The notes under the pieces: generated by a model
The model's input: only the letters and a program-made list of their open reading frames with translations
Databases searched by the model: none
What the model was told of the DNA's origin: nothing
In this document: positions 22,693 through 32,200 of the stretch, piece by piece
How positions within the stretch are numbered: the first letter of the stretch is position 1
Layout of the letters: each line of letters opens with the position of its first letter
Program-made: the position numbers and the translations under genes
Assembly (NCBI GenBank): GCA_022829145.1
Contig: CM040758.1
Location: forward strand, 20,563,075-20,627,074
Origin: Albula goreensis
Lineage: Eukaryota; Chordata; Actinopteri; Albuliformes; Albulidae
Direction of reading: 5' to 3'
DNA length: 64,000 nt

Positions 22693-24225
22693 TACGGTCC
22701 TGCTATACCAGAATCGAGTGAGCGCCAGACCTCTGACCAGCAGCAGCACTGTTCAAATGCCCAGAGGAAGCCTCAATACAACAAGCGTCATGATGAATTA
22801 AGCGTTTGGCAAATGGAAGAACGTGGCCACACCGCAGTCTAAAACTCTGATGTTGTTTGTCTCAGGTCATTCTGTCCCCACCTGGAGCCCTGAAGTGCCA
22901 ATCAAATGAAGCCATTCTCCATGCACCCCCCTCCCCCAACTCCCCCAGGACATTTGTGGGGCTGTTTTAACACTCGGGTTTATGAGATTCAGCACATAAA
23001 TCTCCTTGCCACCGCCCACTACCTGGTCGTTCTGATGATAACACCATCCCGCCCCTCCTCTAAGCTCAAATGCTCTTTGATGCTGGGGTCTGTTTCTTCC
23101 TGAGACGTCGACGTGCCTCTGTAAGGTCAGGTGGTTATTTGCGTGCAGTGTTTGAGGAGTTTCTATGCCTGTCTCTACATGGGACAGCGTGAGTCCTGCC
23201 GCTCACACGCCAACCCTGCAGTTTTTCATCGCTCATACATGTTACACATAAGATGATTTTTGTGACATCCATTCTTGCATGAAGGTTGTAGCCCATCCTT
23301 CAACTGTTTTTTTTTTTACATAAACTTGTTTTGCTTGTACAAACATCAGCAATTTACTCAGTGAACTGCCATTTCAATGTAATTATGTATATACCTGTGT
23401 ATATCTAGTCTTATAGTGCACACACTACACCAGAAGGTCAAACACTGGCCGCTCAGCCATAGAGCCATTTGGAGTAGATATGTAGTAATCTGCAAAAGGA
23501 ATGACATTACCCAAGAAACATCTGAACAATGGCTGAAAATGTGTGGGCATATGAATAGCCTGAGCAGTGAATGTGGAAGTGTAAGTAATTGCAGCAGAGA
23601 TATTTTTCCTGAGCAGACAGCGCTCAATGTCTGGCTGCTGGCAGTTCCCTCTGTCCACAGCCTTCCCTTTAAAAAGCTCTGTTCCCAGTTCATGTAGTGC
23701 TGCTGAAGGGCAATTGCAGAAGCTATTTCAGCAGTAAGTCTTGAATAATTCAAAAGCGAAACTATGAATTTCATTGGATTTCTCAGCTTGGGGGGTGAGG
23801 GTGGTATTTGACACAATAACCCTGAAGTGTACTGTAAATTGCAGCACTGTATTGGGACTCCATTATGATAAACTACCGTACTAGATTTTTTTTTTTGCCA
23901 AATAGTATTTTCCTCTATTCCCAGTCCAAACCTATTTTCATGTTATTTTTTTCCAGTTAGCATGGGAATGTTTATTATACGAACAAATTATTTGTGAATA
24001 TTTGGTATACGAAACTTGTTGTGGCATACTGTGTTAATCCCTTTTGCATGTGGATAAATTAGTGTAGAATGCCCATCCCCAGACTGCCTGTAAATACCCT
24101 CTGCTTGGTAAGTGTCCTGTCTGCTTCACGTTGTACATGTACAGAATTATGTAAAATGAAAACACTGGAAGCAGTCTATTTTTTCAGATGAATGACTTTC
24201 TCTGATCTTTCTTATTTCTAATAAA
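22693..24225 (+). other. dok7: Probable dok7 3' UTR
   Basis: No coding potential is visible. An AATAAA hexamer lies at 24220-24225, followed by T/GT-rich sequence (TCTGTTTTCCAGTCTGTTC) as expected downstream of a cleavage site. Other AATAAA words occur near 24335 and at 24710-24715, so the true end may be further 3'. Confidence 0.5.
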
Positions 24226-24696
24226 TAGCAAACTGCCAAAGCTTGCAGGTTTACCTCTGTTTTCCAGTCTGTTCAGTGTCTCAGGCTACGCAGGTGGTAC
24301 AAGGATACAAAAACATTATTGATGTTTTTAAGAAAATAAATTCTCATAGGTCTAAAAAGACAACTTCAGAAATAGAGGAAAAAAACTGATGCATTATCAC
24401 ATTAAGATTTAGTCTAGTGTTATATTTTAGATGAATACCAATGAAACGCAAGTAAAAAGCTCTGTATTAATGTATGGATTTCAAAAATGAATATACAAGG
24501 TTTTTCTCTTTTATTCCTCAATGTCAATGACAAGCAGTCATGTGTCCTGAAAACTCAGGTCACACAACTACAGCTCAGAATGTGCATGGAAAAGAAATCC
24601 CATCCGGGATCCAATCAAACACTTACTCTCTTAAGGGCATACAAAATTCAAAAACAGACTTCACATTAGAACATCATTTTCTTTGAGTATGTAATA

Positions 24697-24716
24697 TTTT
24701 ATTGGCAACAATAAAA
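24697..24716. terminator. Palindromic bidirectional poly(A) signal between convergent genes
   Basis: TTTTATTG, spacer GCAA, CAATAAAA: a perfect 8-bp inverted repeat that places AATAAA on both strands 4 bases apart. On the minus strand it is a plausible signal for lrpap1; on the plus strand a distal signal for dok7. Neither use is demonstrated; nearer signals exist for both genes (24220-24225 plus, 24934-24939 minus). Confidence 0.55.
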
Positions 24717-25704
24717 CATGTCCTGTGGAATTTTCATTTTAAAGTGGACTAGGATATTCCTCTAGCATAAAATGCAATATTTTTTTTATTGAATTCCATA
24801 TGCCTTCAAAGACAGTAAGTACCTTTAAACAACTAGCCCACAATCTTGGTCCCACCACATTGAGAACGGTGGTGGAGCTCAAGGCACACAGTAATAAAAG
24901 ATGAGGTTTAACTTCTGTGCGTAGTTATTCAATTTTATTACAGAACAGGCAGAATGGTTTCCCATAATTGAACAAGAGCAGTACAAGTGCTATATACAAA
25001 CCATAACTTGTCACTGCTAGAAAATGTGACCGTTTCCTGAAATGTTCCATCCCTACTAACATTTAATACTTTAATCATTTTTGTTGATGATGAAAAGTGC
25101 TCACACTGATGGTGTTCTTCTTTAAGGGTGCAAACAGTGCATATTTTACACAAGATAAATTTACTGAAGTTTGATTCTGGCAATGACGAAAAGCGAAGAC
25201 ATTTTCATTTTATTGGCAGGAATGGGCAGAGTACCTGAAAAGGTCCACTGAATAATAACTGTGGATTTGCACCAGTGCAGGAGACAAATGAAACCCTACA
25301 GATTTAATGGACCAGTTGACCCACATTTTGACAAAAATTGCCTTCATTATCCCTGGGCATGAGAGAAATTATTCACTGTGCAGTTCACATTCATCCTTAT
25401 TCTAAGTACATAAAACACAAATGATATATAAAAAAGAATAAGCTGATTTAAAATATGATGCTCAGATATACAAATGGAAAAGCAATGAAAAACAGTGCAG
25501 TGCAGTTTATCTGTCATAGATTTCTCTTCAATTACAAATGTACAAATGTGATCAGTAGCCATAAAATTGTAAAAAACTGACTTCTTAATGGCAGACTAAT
25601 TCTTTAGCTCACTGAACATGCTTTAGTAGCGCGACAGTACGCTCCACTGCGTAGGCAATTTTTAATTCGTCAAAGCAGCAAAAATAGTTAATAGCACTAA
25701 GAGC

Positions 25705-25773
25705 TCAGAGCTCATTGTGACTCAGCCCACTGCGAGAAATCTTACTGGTCAGGTCCTGCATGTGCTTCTTCAT
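25705..25773 (-). CDS. lrpap1: RAP exon 8, C-terminus with ER-retrieval signal
   Basis: Read on the minus strand, acceptor CCTTTTCAG precedes ATGAAGAAG and the stop TGA complements 25705-25707. It encodes residues 331-352, MKKHMQDLTSKISRSGLSHN then EL. HNEL is the KDEL-type signal that keeps RAP in the ER, identical to human. Upstream in the intron (25809-25834) is a run of about 26 T on the plus strand. Confidence 0.96.
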   Translation of the reverse strand: MKKHMQDLTSKISRSGLSHNEL

Positions 25774-25808
25774 CTGAAAAGGATAACAAAAAATAATTAG
25801 CACTGAGG

Positions 25809-25834
25809 TTTTTTTTTTTTTTTTTTTTTTTTTT
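25809..25834. repeat. Poly(T) run in last lrpap1 intron
   Basis: About 26 T on the plus strand, so an A-run in the sense of lrpap1, roughly 35 bases upstream of the exon 8 acceptor. It may be a retroposon tail in minus orientation. Confidence 0.9.
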
Positions 25835-26193
25835 AAGTGCACTAACAACATATGAGAATTATCCTCCATTTTCACTGTCACAAAGGACATAATTTGGATC
25901 ACTCTCACTGACATCACCATTGACTAAAATCAACTCTAACCAATTATGACAGTCTGCATTCCTCAGAAGTGGGTGTTCATTAAAAGCTGTGAACAACAGT
26001 ACAATTGTTTTTTGCATGGATGCTAATCAAAAATTCAGGGTTATAATAATAGTGATAATTAGTTATTGTTCTGTCACGATAATCACTAAAGAAACATTCT
26101 AAACATTTTTTGCTGGTGCAAAGAAAAAAAAAAACTATCATCAACATCAGTTAGAATGTGTGAAAGACATTGGGTCACAGAAACAAGTCCCAC

Positions 26194-26370
26194 CTTGTAG
26201 CCCATTTCCCGGGTCTTCTCGGCCAGGCTGTTGTACTTCTCCTTGGTCCTGAGGATGTGCTCCTTGTCCCCGAGGGTCTCCACGTGTTTCAGCTTCTGGT
26301 GAGACAGCTCCAGCTGCTCCTGGTAGTGCTGGTGCTTCTCCACCTTGGTCTCGAAGTGTTTCAGCTCCTC
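26194..26370 (-). CDS. lrpap1: RAP exon 7, domain 3 receptor-binding helices
   Basis: Phase 0 on both sides, 59 codons, residues 272-330. Domain 3 forms a three-helix bundle that docks on LA repeats of LDL-receptor-family proteins. The two lysines reported as essential in human mature RAP (K256 and K270) align with K283 in VEKHQHY and K297 in SHQKLKH here, so both docking residues are kept. The exon ends EKTREMGYK at donor GTGGGAC. Confidence 0.96.
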
Positions 26371-27196
26371 CTACAGGGGGCGCCAAACATACAAATCACA
26401 GACTGCCCTGGAGACATTTAACTCTCTATCGTACCTGAGGCTCATTAATTCAGTGGCTGTGGTCTGGCCTTGGAGCAGACGGTTCATACAGCTCATCAGT
26501 CATCAGTGGCTGCATGTATCTTGTTACATAATTGATCCAATCAGCTGATTAGCTACATGCATCTTCAGCTATGATTAATCTTGTTGCAAAAATGAAACAA
26601 AAAAAAAAAAAACAGATAAAATTGAATGTCAAGCTGAGTAAATGCTTGAGGTAATTAAACCATTGACGAGTTCTTAACAGAAATGTTCTTTTCGGGAAGT
26701 GTGGTTCAAATTGTTTCTAAATCGTATTTTCATCGTCATCGCGATATGGACAAACACAATAAACACATCGCAAAAGACTACCAAAAGACTGCCTGCGACA
26801 AATCATTTTACGTACATGCGACAGGCATTATTATAGTTATAAGGTCTTAAATTAATGTTCTGTTTAATTGGTTGGGTATTCATGTGCAATTTATTCAACA
26901 AACGCACGTTCGAAATAATTTATTTCATGTCTTTATTCAGTGGGCATAGGCTATTCATTGTCTGTGGTCTATGTTAGCAGTGTACCTATTAAAGCAGACA
27001 GACAGAGGAACTGTATAGCTAATATGCACACTTCAATATTTGTTTATTTATCGCAAGTCATACCGTCATCGCAAATGTTTCTCATACTGTGCAGGCCTAT
27101 TTCTCAAGAATGCAGGCACAATCTCCCGTGAATGGCTAAGGAAACTTAACGTGTGACAAAACTTTTTTCCTTTTTTAAAAGCAAGACAGGACTCAC

Positions 27197-27279
27197 CTTG
27201 AGAGAGTCCAGCTCATCGTCGCTAAGGTTGGCTCTCTGAGCCATCTCCCACAGCTCAACGACTCTTGGCTCTTTAAACT
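27197..27279 (-). CDS. lrpap1: RAP exon 6
   Basis: Entry phase 1 (Glu codon shared with exon 5), exit phase 0 at AAG|GTGAGT. It reads FKEPRVVELWEMAQRANLSD then DELDSLK, matching human FEEPRVIDLWDLAQSANLTD. This is the start of domain 3. Confidence 0.95.
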
Positions 27280-27402
27280 CTTCAAGCGGAAAGGGGAAAA
27301 CAGGAGTTAGCGAGCAGATTAAAACAAGCGGAAGGAAGTGTGTCCTTCCGCGTAACACTGTGATGAAGCAGATGGGACAGGGCTACTGGAGGGAGTGCTC
27401 AC

Positions 27403-27558
27403 CGCTGTCTTCGCTGAAACCCTCGCGGCTCAGCTTGCGCAGACGCTCAAAGCCCTGGTTGAGGTTCCTCATCTTCTCCTTCAGCTCCTGGTGCTTCTCA
27501 TGGAGCATGTGCTCCTTCGTCTCCCCCTCCAGAGGGGCGATCACATTCTTATGGATCT
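27403..27558 (-). CDS. lrpap1: RAP exon 5, domain 2
   Basis: Acceptor TTCTCTCCTCAG, entry phase 1, exit phase 1 at G|GTGAGC. It encodes IHKNVIAPLEGETKEHMLHE, KHQELKEKMRNLNQGFERLR and KLSREGFSEDS. It aligns with human LKEKLRSINQGLDRLRRVSH. Domain 2 is a helical bundle that contributes secondary receptor contacts. Confidence 0.95.
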
Positions 27559-28153
27559 CTGAGGAGAGAAGACAGAACGAGTTACAACGCTGGGCAGGTA
27601 ACGCTGGATAACGATTTAAATTTTGATCACTTCATAAAAGTAACAGAGGAATGTCACAGCACAAAAGGAGCCACAACTTCTAATTACCAGAAGAAGGACT
27701 GAAGATACAGTTACCCAATACATCCCATTTCATGATCATATTGATCTAATAAAGGGCTTCTTCTCCAGTCTGTCTGTGCATGAGCAGAGAAGGTCCTCTG
27801 GCCTTCAGCATCACAGATACACGGTGTTACCCTTTGGCCTCTGTGACAGCTGACATTTCAGCCAGGAAACAAGATTTATCCCAAAGCAAGCCATTTACAG
27901 CCGGGGGGAAAATGTGAAAGACAGGCTATTCTCTGTCCTCATGACAACAACGGACACACTGTGGAAATGTTTGCGGTTATGCACCATTTCCACAACACAA
28001 AGGTCACAGAGAAGGTAATACAGAAAATAAAGAAACTGGATTGAGAAATACTAAAATCTGGAACGTACTGAGGTCTGGGTGGTCATTACTAGTTAAAGAC
28101 TGTTGTCATGTTATCCACCCTTGCAGCAGCGCAGGGCAGGTGAGTGCAGTCAC

Positions 28154-28274
28154 CTTCAGTCCTGCTGACCGTGTCCATCACAATGTTGTACTCCTGGATC
28201 TTGTCCTTGTGGTGTTGGAACTCCCGGCGAAGGGTCTGGAGCTCCTCCTCTGAGAACTTTCCAGAGTTTTTGGC
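28154..28274 (-). CDS. lrpap1: RAP exon 4
   Basis: Acceptor CCTTTCACAG, entry phase 0, exit phase 1 at G|GTGACT. It reads AKNSGKFSEEELQTLRREFQ, HHKDKIQEYNIVMDTVSRTE. Human has AKTSGKFSGEELDKLWREFL and a nearly identical following helix. Confidence 0.95.
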
Positions 28275-28749
28275 CTGTGAAAGGAAGAAACTCATCAATG
28301 TATTAATTACATTATTTTCTCATGATAAGCAAACTGATGCTGTACACAGACCCACACAATGTGTGTTCTGCTCAGAGCCAATGCTCTGTCAACAGCTCAT
28401 AATTCACCTTCACATTATTGTAAATCAGTCCATGAAAGCCTCAACAAGCATGTAATTGCTGAAAAGGAGAATACATGAATGAATGAAAGGCAGGTATTCA
28501 GAACCTTTTAAGCATCTCAAAACACTTGACAGTGAGACATGTATCTACCTCCATCAGGCAGTGCTGACCTCTTGGTTGATGCTTAGCTAAATTGCTTGCC
28601 TGAAAAACTATGGGGAGTGAGTTTCACCATAACAGTCAGGAAAAGCACTAGTATTGGTTCACTAATCCATTAATCACCACCAGTTCATAAAAACCCTTGT
28701 TAAATCCTTTTAGTGTCGACTGAAAGGTGAAATGAAAGTGTTATCTGAC

Positions 28750-28880
28750 CTTGTTCCACAGCTTGTCCAGTCTGGGGTCGTCAAACATGTCCCCCTCTTT
28801 ATGTTCGTAATCCTTCAGGTTATTGCTCTCCAAACCCCGGGTGTCCTTCTTCCCATCCATTCCATACTTAGCCAGTATCA
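28750..28880 (-). CDS. lrpap1: RAP exon 3
   Basis: Acceptor GTTCACCAG, entry phase 1 (Val codon shared with exon 2), exit phase 0 at AAG|GTCAG. It reads ILAKYGMDGKKDTRGLESNN, LKDYEHKEGDMFDDPRLDKL, WNK. It covers the end of domain 1 and the acidic linker to domain 2. Confidence 0.95.
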
Positions 28881-30119
28881 CTGGTGAACACACAGTGGCA
28901 ACAATGCATGGATGTTAGCTCACTGCTGCTGGTGCCAAAAAGGCTCTGGTTTATACTGAATTATACAGTGATTTGATTCAGATACAAATACAGAAAAAAT
29001 CTCCCTATGTGAGCCCTGAATCCTACAGACATGTCAACTCTAAATTGAGTGCAGTCCTGAATTTTTACTGATGGATGTCAGTTTTACTGATGCAAGACTA
29101 TAACTTGATGAAATTCTCCCAAGATATCAGCCCTCACTTTTTGAACATTTCAGAACCTCGGAGAGCTCAGTAACTCACAAATTCACAAACTACTCCTTCA
29201 AAGAGGACCCTGCAGGTTTGTGATTGACTTGGAAAAAACGGAAAGGTAACCGTCTGAATTTTTCAGTTTGATTATTTTAGCTCCAGTGCCCTGTCATCTT
29301 GATTGATTAGTTGCCACTGACCAGACAGGTCTCTGGTGACTCAGCTGTGCTTACAGAAGCACCCAAAGAATAACCTAAAAGTTCAAATATTTCTTCAGCA
29401 AAGTCATGACATGAAAGCAAATTCAGGTTGTGTTCACTGTGCTCAATAATGTAGATGTGAAGTTTTGAAAAACTCACTGATTTTGAGAGGGTGAAACAGC
29501 ACCCTAAATAATATATGAAGACCTTAAAACTAGTTTGGAAAGTCAGAGGGTTCACTTTGTCAACTTTCTGATTTTTCAAAAAAGCACTGGTTACACTTTC
29601 TTGTACATTATTTAACAGTTAGATCAAATTGTCTCAAGACTTCAGCTTCCACCAAATATTTAAGTTTCCTGACATGAAACACCACTAAATTCAGTATAAG
29701 AAGAGTGGTGCTTCCATGTTTGAACCCCCGCCACTTGAGAGAATAAGAATGCCTTATTCAGACTCATTTATGAATTTCATTTTGAAAGGCTTTTACAGCT
29801 GTTATACAGCCAAATATATACTGACAAAATGGGCATAAGAAAGCTTGCTAAAGGATATAGTACCACTTTACTTGTTTAAATTAAGTCTGTGAGATCACTT
29901 CCCCAAATCTGCTGCTGGCTGACGGCAAATCACACAAAACCAAGGGTGTGTCTCATAACTTCGAGTAATTCATGGAGTTACGGTCCGGTCTGATGCAACA
30001 CAGTCAAGCCCATGTCTGTGAATCACACTGTGCTGGAAGTGGGGTCACCGGCCAGTGCTGTGACAATAAGTGCCCCTCCCATTTTGTGCATGCCCCTCCT
30101 CCTCCTCCTTCTCCATTAC

Positions 30120-30264
30120 CGTTGAAGCTGCGCCTCAGCTTGGCCTCCTTTTCGCCGTTTTCATCGAGGCCCTCGGCCTTCAGCTTCTTCCACTGCAGCT
30201 CCTCCTTCTCCTGGATCCTCAGGTCGCTGTGCAGCTCGGCCTGTCTGACAGGAGGCAGCTGCAT
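30120..30264 (-). CDS. lrpap1: RAP exon 2, domain 1
   Basis: Acceptor GTCCCCCTCAG, entry phase 0, exit phase 1 at ACG|GTAATGG. It reads MQLPPVRQAELHSDLRIQEK, EELQWKKLKAEGLDENGEKE, AKLRRSFN. Human has LPPVRLAELHADLKIQERDE. Domain 1 is a helical bundle of RAP. Confidence 0.96.
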
Positions 30265-31706
30265 CTGAGGGGGACAGGGCGACAACGGAGAGTCAGGTCA
30301 TGAGCTGCAGTCTCAAACTCACACTTACCCACCTCGCATCTGGTGTGTGGCCTTTCATTACTGTTGTGCAAAGCATACAGGCTTGCAAATGCAGAGGATG
30401 AACATTTTTACACTGATTTTGCAAACTGGAAGGTTGTACCAACTCTCATCAGAAAGTGTCAGGAGTCTATCATTACGTTCCTGCTTTGACACTTTCTACT
30501 TACTTTCTAATACTTTCTACTTTGAGTTGGAGCATATTATTGAAATTTGTTGCTGGTATAGAAGTTTCCCTCATCATTTCAATGCCATTCTCACTTTTGA
30601 TTCAAAGACCAAATATGATAGCAAATAACAAACAAACATAAAACATAAGACTTACCATCTAAAACAGACACAACAATCAACAATGAAAGAGCACTTTTGA
30701 AAAACCACTGCAAAAAGACAGAGGCACCAGTATTGTATAGATATTAGACAGCAAAATGAAGTCATTCACTTTCAAAATAAGATGTTCCAAAAATATGAAT
30801 GCCAATGTATGTCCTGTACAGAAGTCTCTCACCTCTCATAAAAGACTCACCAAAGATGTCTTTGTGAGCCTGGAAAAACGGGAACTAGAACCACAAGCTA
30901 GGAACCAAAAGCTTTCTTGTTTATCTTTTGTCTCAATTGCATTCATGTCATTGGACATTTCCCTGAATGAACAATTACCAGTTATATCCAACAAAAAAAG
31001 TGTTTAACAGCTTTTCTGTTCCGGCAGTTAGTTTCAATTCACATTCTGTCAGAGAGTTTGTTTAAAACATTAGGCTCTTTGTTACTTCGGATCATGATCA
31101 GAGTTCATTAAGTCCACCAGCTTCACTTACAGTTGCTCACAAGCATACGCAAGCGATAACTAGTTGGCAAACAACACCACACGTTTACTGTCAAACTTTC
31201 ATATACATGTCAGGGCAATATAAAACATCTACAAAGTGTGCACAAATGGTAATTGTTTATAAAATAATCTCTTGGGATCCTTAAACCCGACAAAATCCCA
31301 GGTTTTGCGGGCAGCTCGTTACCTTTACAATTTTGCTGGCTTAATATTTCTCAGAACGATGAAACTCACATCCACGGATTTAATTCTAAAAATGTGCCAT
31401 CTCACAACTTCACAACGCTTGACAGTGAAACGGGAAAATTTACCTCAACTACCATACCTTGCACTCATGTAGCTATAAAAGTTACATTTGTCCATATAAC
31501 AACACTGGCTGACAAGTAAGTAAGACAAACTGACTGTTACTAATATAGACAGACAACTGGCCAAATGTAAACATCATTGCTCACAAAAGGTATTGTATCT
31601 TGAATGTCAAGGTGACTGACTAAGAGCTAGACAATTCGTTAAAGTACACCTAGATATTTAGTTATACAGTTTGCTAAATTCAACTAGTTATGTACGTTTA
31701 ACTTAC

Positions 31707-31883
31707 CCGGAGAGCTTTTTCCCAGACTTGGTTCAATTTTGCAATTCTAAACTCCACTGTGTTCTTGCCATCCGGAGATTTGAGCTCATTCATTTCTTTG
31801 GAGTATTTGCTTCCCATCACCCCTATACCAAGGCATGAAATAAGCATCACGCCGAGGCTGCACATCGTAATTTTATTGAACAT
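31707..31883 (-). CDS. lrpap1: RAP exon 1, signal peptide and start of domain 1
   Basis: Start codon complements 31881-31883; the exon ends at CGG|GTAAGT after 59 codons. Residues 1 to about 24 (MFNKITMCSLGVMLISCLGI then GVMG) form a hydrophobic signal peptide for ER entry, followed by SKYSKEM and then FRIAKLNQVWEKALR, matching human FRMEKLNQLWEKAQR. No earlier in-frame ATG with a better signal sequence was seen. Confidence 0.95.
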
Positions 31884-32200
31884 ATTTACTAAGTGAAATT
31901 TTTGGAGGACTTAGATATCGGCACAATCTCAAGCGATTACTTCAAATACGATGTTACGACAGCTTATGCCGTTCGGTTGCAAAGTAAGCAGCAATAATGA
32001 ACCAGCCGCTGTTGTAATTGTCATGTGCTGGTTTACATCCGGACAGCAGTTAAAGGGACCGGAAAAGGTGATCTTATGGGATATGTAGTTTACTTTGCTC
32101 TCACTTATTTCGCATAACAGCGGATAAAGAATACAATTAAACTACAACTCCCAAAAATACGTAAACAATGGTTTCTTGGTAACGGGAGACAAATGCTTCA
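31884..32200 (-). promoter_or_regulatory. lrpap1: lrpap1 promoter region, TATA-less with ZNF143-type sites
   Basis: There is no TATA box at a suitable distance from the start codon. Two copies of the ZNF143/THAP11 type word occur in opposite orientation: ACTACAACTCCCA at 32141-32153 on the plus strand, and its relative ACTACATATCCC on the minus strand (plus-strand bases 32078-32089). ETS-like words (ATCCGG near 32038 and ACCGGAAAA near 32058) lie close by. This set is typical of housekeeping, sometimes bidirectional, promoters. Confidence 0.5.

Larger units (their letters stand above)
1..24225 (+). other. dok7: dok7 gene, 3' part (locus span)
   Basis: The span covers the part of dok7 inside the window: eleven coding exons, introns and probable 3' UTR. 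Dok-7 is a cytoplasmic PH-PTB adaptor that binds and activates the receptor kinase MuSK under the postsynaptic muscle membrane. The PH domain and first part of the PTB domain must lie upstream of base 1. Recognition rests on near-identity of the PTB end (GEQISFLFDCIVRG), the Ser-rich block (DRSISSSSSEASHSD), the YQVP and YDTP motifs, and CPICGGLK with human DOK7. Splice phases join all eleven exons without conflict except in the long exon at 14666-15233. Convergent lrpap1 follows, as in human. Identity is near certain; the full exon chain is an inference from phases. Confidence 0.93.
22693..25704. other. Intergenic/3' UTR interval between convergent dok7 and lrpap1
   Basis: The part from 24700 to 25704 is probably mostly lrpap1 3' UTR (minus strand); TTTATT words, which are AATAAA on the minus strand, lie at 24698-24703 and 24934-24939. 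I see no other gene or large repeat. Confidence 0.5.
24698..31883 (-). other. lrpap1: lrpap1 gene (locus span)
   Basis: Complete coding gene of eight exons on the minus strand, encoding RAP, the ER-resident chaperone that blocks premature ligand binding by LRP1, LRP2 and other LDL-receptor-family proteins and escorts them to the Golgi. Exon lengths 177, 145, 131, 121, 156, 83, 177 and 69 bases sum to 1059, a 352-residue protein compared with 357 in human. Every junction keeps frame, no stop interrupts, and the C-terminus is the ER-retrieval signal HNEL. Span is given from the poly(A) palindrome to the start codon. Confidence 0.97.
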
